From Prevotella sp. CAG:1031 (GTDB taxonomy: Bacteria; Bacteroidota; Bacteroidia; Bacteroidales; Muribaculaceae), in contig HF985561.1 in the NCBI GenBank assembly GCA_000431215.1, positions 16,594 to 80,593 of the forward strand: 64,000 bases of DNA. Direction: 5' to 3'. The notes under the pieces are model-generated. The model did no database searches and had not been told where the DNA came from. It was given only the letters and a program-made list of their open reading frames with translations. Made by a program: the position numbers and the translations under genes. This document shows, one piece after another, positions 8,980 through 18,848 of the stretch. The stretch's first letter is position 1; each line of letters opens with the position of its first letter.

Positions 8980-9044
8980 ATCCTCAGGTTTATTAACTCT
9001 CTAATCCTCTGATGTTTACGCTTTAAAAGGGCGCACGGTCAACC

Positions 9045-12000
9045 ATGAATCCATTCGTACATCTCCACGTCCACACACAATACTCCCTTCTCGACGGTCA
9101 GGCGGCCATCAAAGACCTGGTTGACAAGGCTATAGCCGACGGAATGCCGGGCATCGCCATCACCGACCACGGCAATATGTTCGGCATCAAGGAGTTCACC
9201 AACTACGTCAAGAAAGTCAACTCCAAGCGCGAAAAAGACCAGCAGTTCAAGGCTATCGTGGGATGCGAGATGTATGTTGCGCTCGAATCGCTCCACAAGC
9301 AGGTCGATAAAAAAGACACAGGCCGCCATCTAATCGTTCTGGCCAAAAACCTTACGGGCTACAAGAATCTTATCAAGATTGTATCGCAGGCCTGGACCGA
9401 AGGATTCTACATGCATCCCCGAACCGATCTCGAGGCACTGAAAGCCCATCACGAGGGACTGATTGTCTGCTCGGCATGTCTCGGAGGCCAGCTTCCGCGA
9501 CTGATTCAGGCCGGGCGCATAAAGGAAGCCGAAGACCACGCCCGATGGTTCAAAGAGGTGTTTGGCGACGACTATTACATCGAACTTCAGCGCCACAAGA
9601 CCGACAAACCGGGCACCACAAACACCGTCTACGAAATCCAGCAGCAGGTCAATCCCGTTCTGATCGACATCGCGCGCAAACTCGACATAAAGATCGTGGC
9701 CACAAACGACGTCCACTTCACCAACGAGGAAGACGCCGAGGCCCACGACCGCCTTATCTGTATCTCTACAAACTCGAACCTGACCGACCCTAACCGAATG
9801 CACTACACAAAGCAGGAGTGGATGAAGTCGACAGCCGAGATGAACGAGATTTTCGCCGACATCCCCGAGGCACTTACCAATACTCTCGAAGTTGTCGGTA
9901 AGGTCGAGAACTATTCCATCGACCATCCGCCTATCATGCCATTCTTCGAGATTCCCGCCGATTTCGGTACCGAAGAAGAATACCGCAGCCGAATAACCGA
10001 GCAGGAACTCTTCGACGAGTTCACGCGCGACGAGAACGGCAACGTCGTTCTCTCACCCGAAGATGCCCGGAAGAAGATCGACAAACTCGGAGGCTACGAG
10101 AAGCTCTACCGCATAAAATTCGAGGCAGACTATCTGGCCAAACTCGCCTGGGAAGGCGCTAAAAAACGCTATGGCGAGATAACGCCCGAGCTGAAAGAAC
10201 GAATCGTGTTCGAGCTCCATATAATGAAGACGATGGGCTTCCCGGGCTACTTCCTCATCGTGCAGGATTTCATCCGCGCGGCCCGCGAGGAACTCGGCGT
10301 CAGCGTCGGCCCCGGCCGAGGATCGGCAGCCGGAAGCTGTGTGGCCTACTGCCTCGGAATAACCCAGATCGACCCCATAAAATATGACCTCCTTTTCGAG
10401 CGCTTCCTGAATCCCGACCGAATCTCGCTCCCAGATATCGACATCGACTTCGACGACGACGGCCGCGAAGAGGTTCTGCGCTATGTCACCCGGAAATACG
10501 GCGAAGAAAAGGTTGCCCATATCATCACTTACGGCACAATGGCTGCTAAGCTGGCCATCAAAGACGTTGCCCGCATCGAGCAGCTGCCTCTGAGCGAGAG
10601 CAACCGGCTGACCTCGCTCATCCCGGCCCACATGCCCGAGGTTAACGGCAAGGAGCTGAAACCGACGCTGAAAAACTGCTATGAGCACGTGCCTGAGTTC
10701 AAGCATGAGATGGCCGTCGGTCAGCCGCTGGTCAAGGAGGTGCTTGAATTTGCGCGGCGACTCGAAGGAAATGTGCGCAACACGGGCGTCCATGCCTGCG
10801 GAGTCATCATCTGCCGCGACGACATAACCGACTGGGTGCCTGTTTCGACCGCCGTCGACAAGGGCGCCAACGGCGAGAAGAACAAGCTGATCGTAACCCA
10901 GTATGAGGGCAGCGTCATCGAAGACACCGGCCTCATAAAAATGGACTTCCTGGGGCTTAAGACACTTTCTATAATAAAAGAGGCGCTCCACAATATCAAG
11001 CTCACCACCGGCGAAGACGTCGACATCGACAACATCAGCCTCGAAGACCCCAAAACCTATCAGCTTTACTGCGAAGGCCGCACAGTCGGAACGTTCCAGT
11101 TCGAGTCGGCCAATATGCAGAAATATCTGCGCGAGCTCCAGCCCTCGACCTTCGAAGACCTCATAGCGATGAACGCCCTCTACCGGCCGGGACCTATGGA
11201 CAACATTCCCGACTTCATCGCCCGCAAACAGGGGCGCAAGCCGATAACCTACGACATTCCGGAGATGGAGGTGTATCTGAAAGACACCTACGGCATCACG
11301 GTTTATCAGGAGCAGGTCATGCTGTTGTCGAGACTGCTCGCCAACTTCACCCGAGGCCAGAGCGACACCCTGCGCAAGGCGATGGGTAAGAAGCTCATCG
11401 ACAAGATGAACGCCCTGAAGGAGCTGTTCTTCGAAGGCGGCCAGAAAAACGGCCACCCGAAAGAGATTCTCGAGAAAGTATGGACAGAATGGGAGAAATT
11501 CGCCCAGTATGCCTTCAACAAGAGCCACGCTACCTGCTATTCATGGGTAGCGTTCCAGACCGCATGGCTTAAAGCCAACTACCCGGCCGAATATATGGCC
11601 GCCGTGCTTACGCGCAACCTCAACGACATCAAGAAGCTGACTGTGTTCATGGACGAGTGCAAAAAAATGCACATCAAGGTCATGGGCCCTGACGTCAACG
11701 AGTCGTATCAAGGATTCGGTGTGACCAGACAGGGCAACATCCGTTTCGGCATGGGCGCCATCAAAGGTGTCGGCGAAAATGTCGTAAAAGGCATTGTCGA
11801 TGCCCGCTCGCAGGGAGGCCCCTTCGAGTCGATATATGATTTCGTCGAGCGCGTGCCCTCGGGCTGCCTGAACCGGCGCGTACTCGAATCGCTGGCCATG
11901 GCCGGAGCCCTCGACTGCTTCGGCGAAGCAAAGCGCGAAGACTATTTCGGACAGAACGCCCGCGGCGAAACACTGTCGGAAACACTCATCCGCTACGGGC

Positions 12001-12749
12001 AGGCATTCCAGAACGACCGCCACAACGCCGCCATGTCGCTCTTCGGAGACGACGAAGCGGCCAGCTCCACAGCCGGCCGCCCGCAGATCAGTCCCGCCAT
12101 AGAATGGCCGGCGGCCACCCGTCTGGAAAAAGAACGCGATCTGGTAGGCATGTATCTTTCGGCCCATCCGCTCGACCCCTACTACATGCAGCTCAACTAC
12201 GGCTGTTCGATGTCGATGAAGACCTACAACGAAGCAGTTCCCGTTGAAGGCAGCGAAGTAACAATGGGGGGAATGGTCATAAGTCTCGAAGAACGAGTGT
12301 CGCGCAAAGGCGGCAAGTTCGGCATTCTTAAAGTCGAAGATTACAGCGGCTCGGCAGAATTCAGGCTGTTCGGCCAGACCTTCATAAACTTCCACAACTA
12401 TGGAGTTCCGGGAACTCCGATACTTATACGCGGCAAATACGAACGTCGCTTCCGCGACGGCGACGTCTTCTTCAATATCCTTCAGATAAGCCTTCTCAGC
12501 GAATCGAAAAACGATGTCGCCAACAAAATAACAATCAACCTCTGCCGCAACGACCTCAACGGGCCGATATGCGAGCTGCTCCACCAACACCTCGGCTCGT
12601 CTGACGAAAACTGCGGTGCTCTGGCCTTCAACATCTACGATCCTGAAATCAACCGTAGCATCATGCTGACCTCGCGCCACAAAATACCAATAAACCGCGC
12701 GCTTGTCGAAATGCTCCAGAGCGAAGATATTCAATTCAAAATAAACTAA
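9045..12749 (+). CDS. dnaE: DNA polymerase III subunit alpha
   Basis: 1234 residues, typical DnaE length. The N-terminal PHP domain begins at HLHVHTQYSLLDG (about 6-18). The polymerase palm carries PDIDIDFDDDGRE near residue 463, with the catalytic aspartates, preceded by GPGRGSAAGS. The motif FNKSHATCYSWVAF lies near 830, followed by helix-hairpin-helix and OB-fold regions. It is the replicative polymerase of the chromosome. The start ATG 9045 gives the expected MNPFVHLHVH N-terminus. trxA follows after 22 bp. Confidence 0.98.
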   Translation: MNPFVHLHVHTQYSLLDGQAAIKDLVDKAIADGMPGIAITDHGNMFGIKEFTNYVKKVNSKREKDQQFKAIVGCEMYVALESLHKQVDKKDTGRHLIVLAKNLTGYKNLIKIVSQAWTEGFYMHPRTDLEALKAHHEGLIVCSACLGGQLPRLIQAGRIKEAEDHARWFKEVFGDDYYIELQRHKTDKPGTTNTVYEIQQQVNPVLIDIARKLDIKIVATNDVHFTNEEDAEAHDRLICISTNSNLTDPNRMHYTKQEWMKSTAEMNEIFADIPEALTNTLEVVGKVENYSIDHPPIMPFFEIPADFGTEEEYRSRITEQELFDEFTRDENGNVVLSPEDARKKIDKLGGYEKLYRIKFEADYLAKLAWEGAKKRYGEITPELKERIVFELHIMKTMGFPGYFLIVQDFIRAAREELGVSVGPGRGSAAGSCVAYCLGITQIDPIKYDLLFERFLNPDRISLPDIDIDFDDDGREEVLRYVTRKYGEEKVAHIITYGTMAAKLAIKDVARIEQLPLSESNRLTSLIPAHMPEVNGKELKPTLKNCYEHVPEFKHEMAVGQPLVKEVLEFARRLEGNVRNTGVHACGVIICRDDITDWVPVSTAVDKGANGEKNKLIVTQYEGSVIEDTGLIKMDFLGLKTLSIIKEALHNIKLTTGEDVDIDNISLEDPKTYQLYCEGRTVGTFQFESANMQKYLRELQPSTFEDLIAMNALYRPGPMDNIPDFIARKQGRKPITYDIPEMEVYLKDTYGITVYQEQVMLLSRLLANFTRGQSDTLRKAMGKKLIDKMNALKELFFEGGQKNGHPKEILEKVWTEWEKFAQYAFNKSHATCYSWVAFQTAWLKANYPAEYMAAVLTRNLNDIKKLTVFMDECKKMHIKVMGPDVNESYQGFGVTRQGNIRFGMGAIKGVGENVVKGIVDARSQGGPFESIYDFVERVPSGCLNRRVLESLAMAGALDCFGEAKREDYFGQNARGETLSETLIRYGQAFQNDRHNAAMSLFGDDEAASSTAGRPQISPAIEWPAATRLEKERDLVGMYLSAHPLDPYYMQLNYGCSMSMKTYNEAVPVEGSEVTMGGMVISLEERVSRKGGKFGILKVEDYSGSAEFRLFGQTFINFHNYGVPGTPILIRGKYERRFRDGDVFFNILQISLLSESKNDVANKITINLCRNDLNGPICELLHQHLGSSDENCGALAFNIYDPEINRSIMLTSRHKIPINRALVEMLQSEDIQFKIN

Positions 12750-12771
12750 TTAACCTCAAAACATAAAAACC

Positions 12772-13095
12772 ATGGCTTTTCAATTCACCGACGAAAACGT
12801 TAAAGAACTCATCAACAGTGGCAAACCCGTAATGATCGACTTCTGGGCAACCTGGTGCGGCCCCTGCAAGAAACTCGGCCCGACCATCGACGAACTTGCA
12901 GCTGAATACGAAGGCAAAGTTGTCATCGGCAAATACAATATCGACGAAGAGGGCGACCTCGCTACAGAATACCGCATCATGTCGATTCCGACACTGATGT
13001 TCTTCCGCGACGGCAAACCTGTCGGCGACCTGCGCCTCGTCGGTTTCCAGAGCAAAGAGAAGATCGCAGCCAACCTCGACGCCCTTCTCGGCTGA
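12772..13095 (+). CDS. trxA: Thioredoxin
   Basis: 107 residues with the full thioredoxin fold and active site WCGPC (Cys29 and Cys32). The cis-proline segment MSIPTLMFF is present. No signal peptide, so it is cytosolic and reduces protein disulphides using thioredoxin reductase. It follows dnaE closely and ends at a strong terminator at 13116-13151, so it likely shares the dnaE transcript. Confidence 0.97.
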   Translation: MAFQFTDENVKELINSGKPVMIDFWATWCGPCKKLGPTIDELAAEYEGKVVIGKYNIDEEGDLATEYRIMSIPTLMFFRDGKPVGDLRLVGFQSKEKIAANLDALLG

Positions 13096-13115
13096 AATCC
13101 GCTGACACGATACTG

Positions 13116-13151
13116 AAAAACCGCCGTAGCCCGATGGCCGCGGCGGTTTTT
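13116..13151 (+). terminator. Intrinsic terminator after trxA
   Basis: The inverted repeat AAAAACCGCCG (13116-13126) pairs with CGGCGGTTTTT (13141-13151), giving a GC stem with a terminal T run. Confidence 0.85.
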
Positions 13152-13323
13152 CAATCTTATCATCTGCCGGAAGAAAATCTGCCCGATATGCTCACCGCGA
13201 ACGCGGGCTTGAATCGGCTGCTGCCTTCCGGCCTGCAATCATCATTCTGATATATCAACAACTCCCGCACCCGAAAAGTTCGCCCCCAAGCATTTAAACG
13301 CTTGCGATTTCCGTCGAAAAAGT

Positions 13324-13331
13324 TAACTTTG
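13324..13331 (+). promoter_or_regulatory. -7 box (TAACTTTG) for the zinc-ribbon protein gene
   Basis: TAACTTTG lies 18 nt before the ATG at 13350. Its position rules out an earlier in-frame ATG at 13302 as the start. Confidence 0.65.
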
Positions 13332-13349
13332 CGAAAAAGTTACCATGAT

Positions 13350-14240
13350 ATGAGCAAGATGCGATGCCCTTCGTGCGGCCGTAAGGTCGACAATTCCGAC
13401 AATTTCTGCCGCAATTGCGGCACTCCGCTCCACCAGAGAGGAATCCCTACCATCGGCGACAACGGATATTACGACGACGAACCTGAAGAACCGCGCCGCA
13501 ACTATGGGCCGCGCATCGCCGCGATTGTAATTGTTTTACTGGCCATCATAGGCGGCTCGGCATGGTGGTGGATCGACTCGACCAACCGCGAGCAGGCGGC
13601 CGAAGAGCTTCGCCGCCAGCAGGCTCTCGACTCCATCGAAGCCGCCGAAGCCGCTCAGGCAGCCCGCGACGCCGCGCGCGACGATTCGCTGCGCCGCGAC
13701 TCACTCGCCCGCACTGCCCTGACTCCTGATCTGGCTCTTTTCGAACTTCGCGGAGCTGTGGAGTCGGTCGTCAGCCGCCTCTCGGCCGACGACAGCTGTG
13801 TGCCCTATCTGCGCAGGCTTTTCAACGGCCGCACAATCATATTCGACAACAGCGGGCGATGGGTGAACCGCGACCTGAATTTCGGTTCTTTCGACGAACC
13901 GCTGATGGCTGATGTCACTTCTGACAGCGGCAACCGCGTCAACACCATCAGGCTCGGCGACAATTCCTACAGCATATTCTTCACCGGCGACTATCCCACG
14001 CGAGTCAGCTTTCTCGGAGCCGGCACCAACGGAGCCGACGATATAGCCATGGCTAACGGGAATGCTTCGGGAATTGCCGTTACGCGCGCGGCCGGCGACA
14101 ACGAAAAGAAATGCGCCGTAAAAATCTCTTACGCGGCCTTCGACGAACGCGGAAACTGGACTCACCGGGTTATGACAATAGGCACCGACGCAAACGATGC
14201 CGTCAAGATTTCAGAGACGCGGACAATCAACTACCGCTGA
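13350..14240 (+). CDS. Zinc-ribbon single-pass membrane protein
   Basis: 296 residues from ATG 13350, chosen because the -7 box lies just upstream. Cys6, Cys9, Cys20 and Cys23 form a zinc ribbon (CPSCG and CRNCG). A membrane helix follows at about 56-75 (IAAIVIVLLAIIGGSAWWWI), then an Ala/Glu/Arg-rich coiled coil (about 80-122) and a C-terminal globular domain of about 170 residues that I do not recognise. The ribbon should face the cytosol and the C-terminal domain the periplasm. It may be a sensor or scaffold, but no partner is evident. It converges on menE with a 4-bp gap. Confidence 0.75.
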   Translation: MSKMRCPSCGRKVDNSDNFCRNCGTPLHQRGIPTIGDNGYYDDEPEEPRRNYGPRIAAIVIVLLAIIGGSAWWWIDSTNREQAAEELRRQQALDSIEAAEAAQAARDAARDDSLRRDSLARTALTPDLALFELRGAVESVVSRLSADDSCVPYLRRLFNGRTIIFDNSGRWVNRDLNFGSFDEPLMADVTSDSGNRVNTIRLGDNSYSIFFTGDYPTRVSFLGAGTNGADDIAMANGNASGIAVTRAAGDNEKKCAVKISYAAFDERGNWTHRVMTIGTDANDAVKISETRTINYR

Positions 14241-14244
14241 ACAG

Positions 14245-15198
14245 TCAAAGGCGCCTGCGCCGCAGTTTGCCCGAAGCTGTAAATTCCATGCCGGGATCCA
14301 CGATAACATCTTTCGGAACGGCATGTCGCGGAAGCAGACGACGGCAAATAGAGTCGACCGCTGAGCGGTCAACTTCGCGATCAACAACCATCACTACTTC
14401 TTCGCCCCACAATTCTGACGAACGCGAGGTCAGATAGAAACGCGCGTCTGAAACCACCGCCATCCCGCCGGAGATCAGCCGTTCCATCTCTTCGGGCGCA
14501 ACTTTCAGGCCGCCGGTAATGATTACATTGTCGGCACGTCCGAGCCAACGGAAACGTCCGTCGCCGCGCAGCTCGACAATATCATTGGTGACCATGCCGT
14601 CGACAATAAGACAGCCGCGGCCGTCCAAAGCAGTCCTGACGCCGGGCATAGGAGTAAACCACTGTCCGTCATGGCCTATCCGGCGCAAAGCCACATGGCT
14701 GCATGTCTCTGTCATTCCGTAAGTGGCAAATGCCGAAAAAGGCGCATCCGCAGCCATAGCCTCCTGAGAGTCGGTCATTGGCGATCCGCCGATAATGACA
14801 TTCTTCACGCGCGCGGCCCTGTCGCTGCGCAGAAGAGGTTCGAGCTGGGCTGGCACAATAGGAAGAAGATCAATCGTCTCGACCGAGTCTGGCAGCTCTG
14901 AAAGAATACTCTCGCGATGTGGGGTGAGCATCCACAGCTCCGCGCCTGCCTCTATGGCTCTGACAACCATCATCTTGCCTGCTATATAGTCGACCGACAG
15001 CGGACAGACGAGCGTCGAACGGCTGTCGATGCCGAAAAAGGAGTTTGTGGCCTGCGCCGACCGTCGCATCTGTTCTTTGGGAAGCCAAATCACCTTAGGG
15101 ACGCCGGTCGAGCCGCTTGTGTGCGCCTCGATCACCGGCGACTCGTCGTCCCAAAGGTCAAGAAACGCGCCGGCGCCGTGGATCAGGGTTCTATCCAT
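14245..15198 (-). CDS. menE: o-Succinylbenzoate-CoA ligase (short form)
   Basis: 317 residues of the AMP-forming acyl-CoA synthetase family. The ATP-binding P loop TSGSTGVPK is at residues 27-35, ATYGMTETCSH is the A5 motif, WLGRADNVIITGG is the A8 hinge, and GKLRRR near the end carries the A10 lysine. It is much shorter than the ~450-residue E. coli enzyme because the N-terminal subdomain before the P loop is missing, as expected for Bacteroidales MenE. It activates o-succinylbenzoate in menaquinone synthesis. The start overlaps the menC end by 16 bp. Confidence 0.92.
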   Translation of the reverse strand: MDRTLIHGAGAFLDLWDDESPVIEAHTSGSTGVPKVIWLPKEQMRRSAQATNSFFGIDSRSTLVCPLSVDYIAGKMMVVRAIEAGAELWMLTPHRESILSELPDSVETIDLLPIVPAQLEPLLRSDRAARVKNVIIGGSPMTDSQEAMAADAPFSAFATYGMTETCSHVALRRIGHDGQWFTPMPGVRTALDGRGCLIVDGMVTNDIVELRGDGRFRWLGRADNVIITGGLKVAPEEMERLISGGMAVVSDARFYLTSRSSELWGEEVVMVVDREVDRSAVDSICRRLLPRHAVPKDVIVDPGMEFTASGKLRRRRL

Positions 15199-16241
15199 TG
15201 AAGCTGAGGTATTTCCCAGCGGCCGTCGGGGTCACTGTAGAGACGGTCGCCGTCAAGCCGGAGCGGCGAAACGATATTGTTATGATAAAGCTGGCCGGTG
15301 CCGAGTCCCTGAGGCATTTCGACATCGAGCGACGCGGCCCATTGGGCTATCGCGTTCAGGCCGATATTCGATTCGAGAGCCGATGTTACCCACCATCCTA
15401 TGCCGAGAGCTTCGGCAGCCTCGATCCATGCCATCGATGACGCAAAGCCACCGGCAAGTGTCGGCTTAAGAATGATATACCGGGGTCTGACGGTTGAAAG
15501 CAGCCGGATCTTGTCGCGGTCGTCATCAATGCCTATAAGCTCTTCGTCGAGGGCGACAGGTATAGGCGACGCCCCACAGATACGGGCCATTTCTTCGGCC
15601 TGTCCGGCGCGCACCGGCTGCTCTATAGAATGAATGTCGAACCGGGCAAGCCGATCGAGCCGGTCGAGAGCATCGGCGGGACTGAATGCGCCGTTGGCAT
15701 CGACGCGAAGAGTAAGGCAATCGGATCCGAAAGCCGAACGGATATGGGCAATGAGTTTCAGCTCATCTTCGAAACCGACGCCACCGATTTTCATCTTCAG
15801 GCAGCGGAATCCCGACGACAGTTTCTCGTCGATACGGCGCAGCATCTCGTCGGGCGACCCCATCCATACGAGCCCGTTTATCGTCAGCTGACCATCGCCA
15901 TAAACCCAGGGGCTGTCGAAGACTATCCGACGGCCACCTCGCGCGAAGTCGGCAAGAGCTGTCTCATAGCCCATGGTAATAGATGAATAGCCTCCTGCCG
16001 AAGGTTCTTCGCCACGGTTTATGGCCCGGCATAGAGCGTCGAGCCGCTGCTCATAGTCAGGCCGGTCGTCGGCACTGAGGCCGCGGAAAAGACCACACTC
16101 CCCTATCCCGAAAACCTCAGGGGCAGTGTCGTCCCAGAGTTTCAGAAAATAGGTGTCTTTCGATGTCATCGTCTCGCGTGACGTCCGCGCTACGAAACGG
16201 AAATCAAGCCTGTAGCGGCACCAGGCGGCACGTCTGCCCAT
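15183..16241 (-). CDS. menC: o-Succinylbenzoate synthase
   Basis: 352 residues of the enolase superfamily. The catalytic lysine pair is in CLKMKIGG, the metal ligands are in RVDANGAF, SIEQPVRAGQ and ALDEELIG, and the second acid-base lysine is in ILKPTLAGG. It dehydrates SHCHC to o-succinylbenzoate. Its ATG overlaps the menB stop (TGATG), so it is coupled to menB. The segment MTSKDTYFLKLWDDTAP could mark an alternative start 24 residues in, but the residues before it (YRLDFRF) fit the family's first strand, so the upstream start is kept. Confidence 0.94.
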   Translation of the reverse strand: MGRRAAWCRYRLDFRFVARTSRETMTSKDTYFLKLWDDTAPEVFGIGECGLFRGLSADDRPDYEQRLDALCRAINRGEEPSAGGYSSITMGYETALADFARGGRRIVFDSPWVYGDGQLTINGLVWMGSPDEMLRRIDEKLSSGFRCLKMKIGGVGFEDELKLIAHIRSAFGSDCLTLRVDANGAFSPADALDRLDRLARFDIHSIEQPVRAGQAEEMARICGASPIPVALDEELIGIDDDRDKIRLLSTVRPRYIILKPTLAGGFASSMAWIEAAEALGIGWWVTSALESNIGLNAIAQWAASLDVEMPQGLGTGQLYHNNIVSPLRLDGDRLYSDPDGRWEIPQLQWIEP

Positions 16242-17059
16242 CAGCCCGGAAATTTGGGGAACTGATCGAAGTCGGGATCACGTTTCTCAAGGAATGCATT
16301 TTTGCCTTCCTGAGCCTCATCCATGAGATAATAGAGCAAAGTGGCGTCACCGGCAAATTCCATAAGTCCTCGCTGACCGTCAAGCTCGGCGTTGAGAGCG
16401 CGCTTGATCATCCTGATAGCCATCGGAGAACGCTTCAGAATGGTCTCACACCATTCGACAGTCTCATCTTCGAGACGTTCGAGAGGAACAACCTTATTGA
16501 CCATTCCCATCTGTTCGGCCTCTACAGCCGTATACTGGCGGCAGAGGAACCAGATCTCGCGCACTTTTTTCTGACCCACGCAACGTGCCAGATAACTTGA
16601 TCCGAAACCTGCATCGAAGCTGCCTACCTTAGGCCCTGTCTGACCGAAGCGGGCGCTGTCGGCGGCTATGGTAAGATCGCATACAACGTGGAGCACGTGG
16701 CCTCCGCCGATGGCATATCCGTTGACCATGGCGATGACAGGTTTGGGAATCGAACGGATAGCTTTATGAAGATCGAGCACATTGAGCCGCGGCGTTCCGC
16801 TCTCGTCGACATAACCGCCGACACCTTTCACGTTCTGATCGCCACCGGAGCAGAAAGCCTTGTCGCCTGCACCGGTGAGGATAATGGCCCCGATATCCTG
16901 AGCTTCGCGGCAATAAGCCATGGCGTCGAGCATCTCGCGGTTTGTCTGGGGGCGGAAAGCGTTGTATACCTGCGGACGGTTTATAGTTATTTTGGCAATA
17001 CGGCCATATTGCTCAAAGAGTATGTCGGAATACTCCTTGATGGTTTTCCATTCTCTCAT
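16241..17059 (-). CDS. menB: 1,4-Dihydroxy-2-naphthoyl-CoA synthase
   Basis: 272 residues of the crotonase superfamily. The oxyanion-hole segments are [10 protein letters not shown] and [15 protein letters not shown], and the MenB-specific [17 protein letters not shown] is present. It closes the naphthoate ring of menaquinone by cyclising o-succinylbenzoyl-CoA. It overlaps menD by 4 bp (ATGA) and menC by 1 bp, so menD, B, C and E form one compact operon read on the minus strand. Confidence 0.97.
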   Translation of the reverse strand: MREWKTIKEYSDILFEQYGRIAKITINRPQVYNAFRPQTNREMLDAMAYCREAQDIGAIILTGAGDKAFCSGGDQNVKGVGGYVDESGTPRLNVLDLHKAIRSIPKPVIAMVNGYAIGGGHVLHVVCDLTIAADSARFGQTGPKVGSFDAGFGSSYLARCVGQKKVREIWFLCRQYTAVEAEQMGMVNKVVPLERLEDETVEWCETILKRSPMAIRMIKRALNAELDGQRGLMEFAGDATLLYYLMDEAQEGKNAFLEKRDPDFDQFPKFPG

Positions 17060-18735
17060 TGCTTAAGATTATTGAAATATTGTTGGTATAGTTTTGCTGA
17101 TTCAGGGCCGTCGGTATGGACAACAAGCATAGCGGGGCGCCCGGACGCGGCAAATTCAGCGGCTACGCTATCTAACTCGACAAACGACGACGCCTCGAAG
17201 AAATCGAGACCGTATGAGCGCGCGACGTCGGCCCACGACACACCCACCGGTTTATGACACGCCAGAAATCGTTCGCGTTCGTCAAGCGACCGTGTGTTGG
17301 CGACGATACGGAATATATTACCGCCCCCATTGTCGATTATGGCGATGCGGAAACCTGAGGGAAGATCTGTTGAGGCAAGCCCGGCTATGTCGTAGAATGC
17401 GCTCGTGTCGCCGGTTATCAGTAGCGTCGGATGTTGCGACGCCAGGGCCGCCCCGACGGCAGTCGAAGTCGAGCCTTCGATTCCGCTGATTCCACGATTG
17501 CCCGACATGCGGTGTATTCCGGAATTATCGAACAGTGCCGCGTAACGCACAGTCATACCGTTGCTCAGTTCAACGTTCCAGCCCTTGCGGCCGGCCAGAC
17601 GTAACAGACGGCCTACGGCCATGAAATCGGCCCACGGCATGCGGCCGAGCAGGTCATTGCGCCTCCCGACAGCCGTGAGATAAGCTCCGGCCACAGAGTC
17701 GCGATAGTTTGTCGCGCCTGATTTCAAAGCCCCGGCCAGTTGCGAGAGAAAAACGGCCGGATCGGTATTTATCCGCATAGTCAGATGGCGGAACGTGTCG
17801 GACGTCAGGCTGTCATATCCCAATGCCCAATGCTCCATCGATTCGGGAGCGGCACGCAGCCAGTTTTTAAGGCGCGCCGACACGACAGGGAGTCCGAACG
17901 AGACGACGACATCGGGATAAAACGACTCGGCAACGTCATCCGTAACCGAGGCCAGCAGAGAATCGACATCCCCCACAAGGCCGCGGACATGGAGATTAGA
18001 CGTCGGCTCGCCCACGACAACGACATCGGGCATCGACGCCATTCGCCCCAGCGCTCTGTGAAGACGAGGTGAAGGCGCGCATCCTCCGGCCACAATCAGG
18101 ATACGTCGGCCGTTAAGCTCTTCGCCAAGAGCTCTGACCTGTTCATACCGCAAGTCGCCTCGGGGTTCCATCATCCGAATCACCCGGGGCAGGACTTCGG
18201 CCTCTTCGATCCGGCCAAGAGGAGGCGCGAGCTGAACATTAATATGGACAGGGCCCCGCGGCTCCTGAAGTGCCGAAAGAACAGCCTCATTGACAAGGCG
18301 GTCACCGACAACCTCAGAAGCATCAACGGCTATGTCGACACATTTTTTCGTAACCGAAGACAAAGCACCGCACTGGCGCATCGTCTGGGAATCGGCCTGA
18401 TCGATCCATTCCGACGGGCGGTCGGCCGACACGACTATCAGCGGAACGTGGCGGTAGAAAGCCTCGGCGAGAGCCGGGGCATAGTTGAGAAGCGCCGAGC
18501 CCGACGTGCAGCAGATCGCCACAGGCACGCCGCTACGCGCGGCCATTCCGAGAGCCACAAAAGCCGCCGAACGCTCGTCGACAACCTCGGTCAGAGCAAT
18601 ATCGCGCTGACGGTTCAGCGCGACAATCAAAGGAGCATTGCGGCTTCCGGGCGACACGACGGCCCGCCTGACACCATGAGCCGAAAGCAATGCGGCCAGA
18701 TTGCGGCAAACCGATTTCGTAGTGGTCGTAATCAT
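17056..18735 (-). CDS. menD: SEPHCHC synthase
   Basis: 559 residues, thiamine-diphosphate enzyme. The N-terminal domain shows [11 protein letters not shown], a typical MenD block, and the ThDP/Mg site is in [12 protein letters not shown] followed by [13 protein letters not shown]. It adds 2-oxoglutarate to isochorismate. It is the first gene of the men operon. The -7 box ends only 4 nt before the ATG, so the mRNA is probably leaderless. The isochorismate synthase gene menF, often placed before menD in Bacteroidales, is not here. Confidence 0.96.
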   Translation of the reverse strand: MITTTTKSVCRNLAALLSAHGVRRAVVSPGSRNAPLIVALNRQRDIALTEVVDERSAAFVALGMAARSGVPVAICCTSGSALLNYAPALAEAFYRHVPLIVVSADRPSEWIDQADSQTMRQCGALSSVTKKCVDIAVDASEVVGDRLVNEAVLSALQEPRGPVHINVQLAPPLGRIEEAEVLPRVIRMMEPRGDLRYEQVRALGEELNGRRILIVAGGCAPSPRLHRALGRMASMPDVVVVGEPTSNLHVRGLVGDVDSLLASVTDDVAESFYPDVVVSFGLPVVSARLKNWLRAAPESMEHWALGYDSLTSDTFRHLTMRINTDPAVFLSQLAGALKSGATNYRDSVAGAYLTAVGRRNDLLGRMPWADFMAVGRLLRLAGRKGWNVELSNGMTVRYAALFDNSGIHRMSGNRGISGIEGSTSTAVGAALASQHPTLLITGDTSAFYDIAGLASTDLPSGFRIAIIDNGGGNIFRIVANTRSLDERERFLACHKPVGVSWADVARSYGLDFFEASSFVELDSVAAEFAASGRPAMLVVHTDGPESAKLYQQYFNNLKQ

Positions 18736-18739
18736 ACGG

Positions 18740-18771
18740 CAAAATTACAAAATTCCGCTATCCCTGACAAA
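18740..18771 (-). promoter_or_regulatory. Promoter of the menDBCE operon
   Basis: On the minus strand TTTG (18768-18771) is followed after 20 nt by TAATTTTG (18740-18747), matching the Bacteroidetes TTTG-N19/20-TAnnTTTG pattern. The menD ATG begins four bases after the -7 box. Confidence 0.75.
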
Positions 18772-18836
18772 ATGTCGTCGCCCTACTCCCTGCGCAAATT
18801 AAAAAGCCATATCCTCAGGTTCATCGGAATTTTTCG

Positions 18837-18844
18837 TATCTTTG
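18837..18844 (+). promoter_or_regulatory. -7 box (TATCTTTG) for the TPR-HTH regulator
   Basis: TATCTTTG is followed by CAAG and then the GTG start at 18849, so transcription should begin at or next to the start codon. It is divergent from the men promoter about 90 bp away. Confidence 0.6.
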
Positions 18845-18848
18845 CAAG

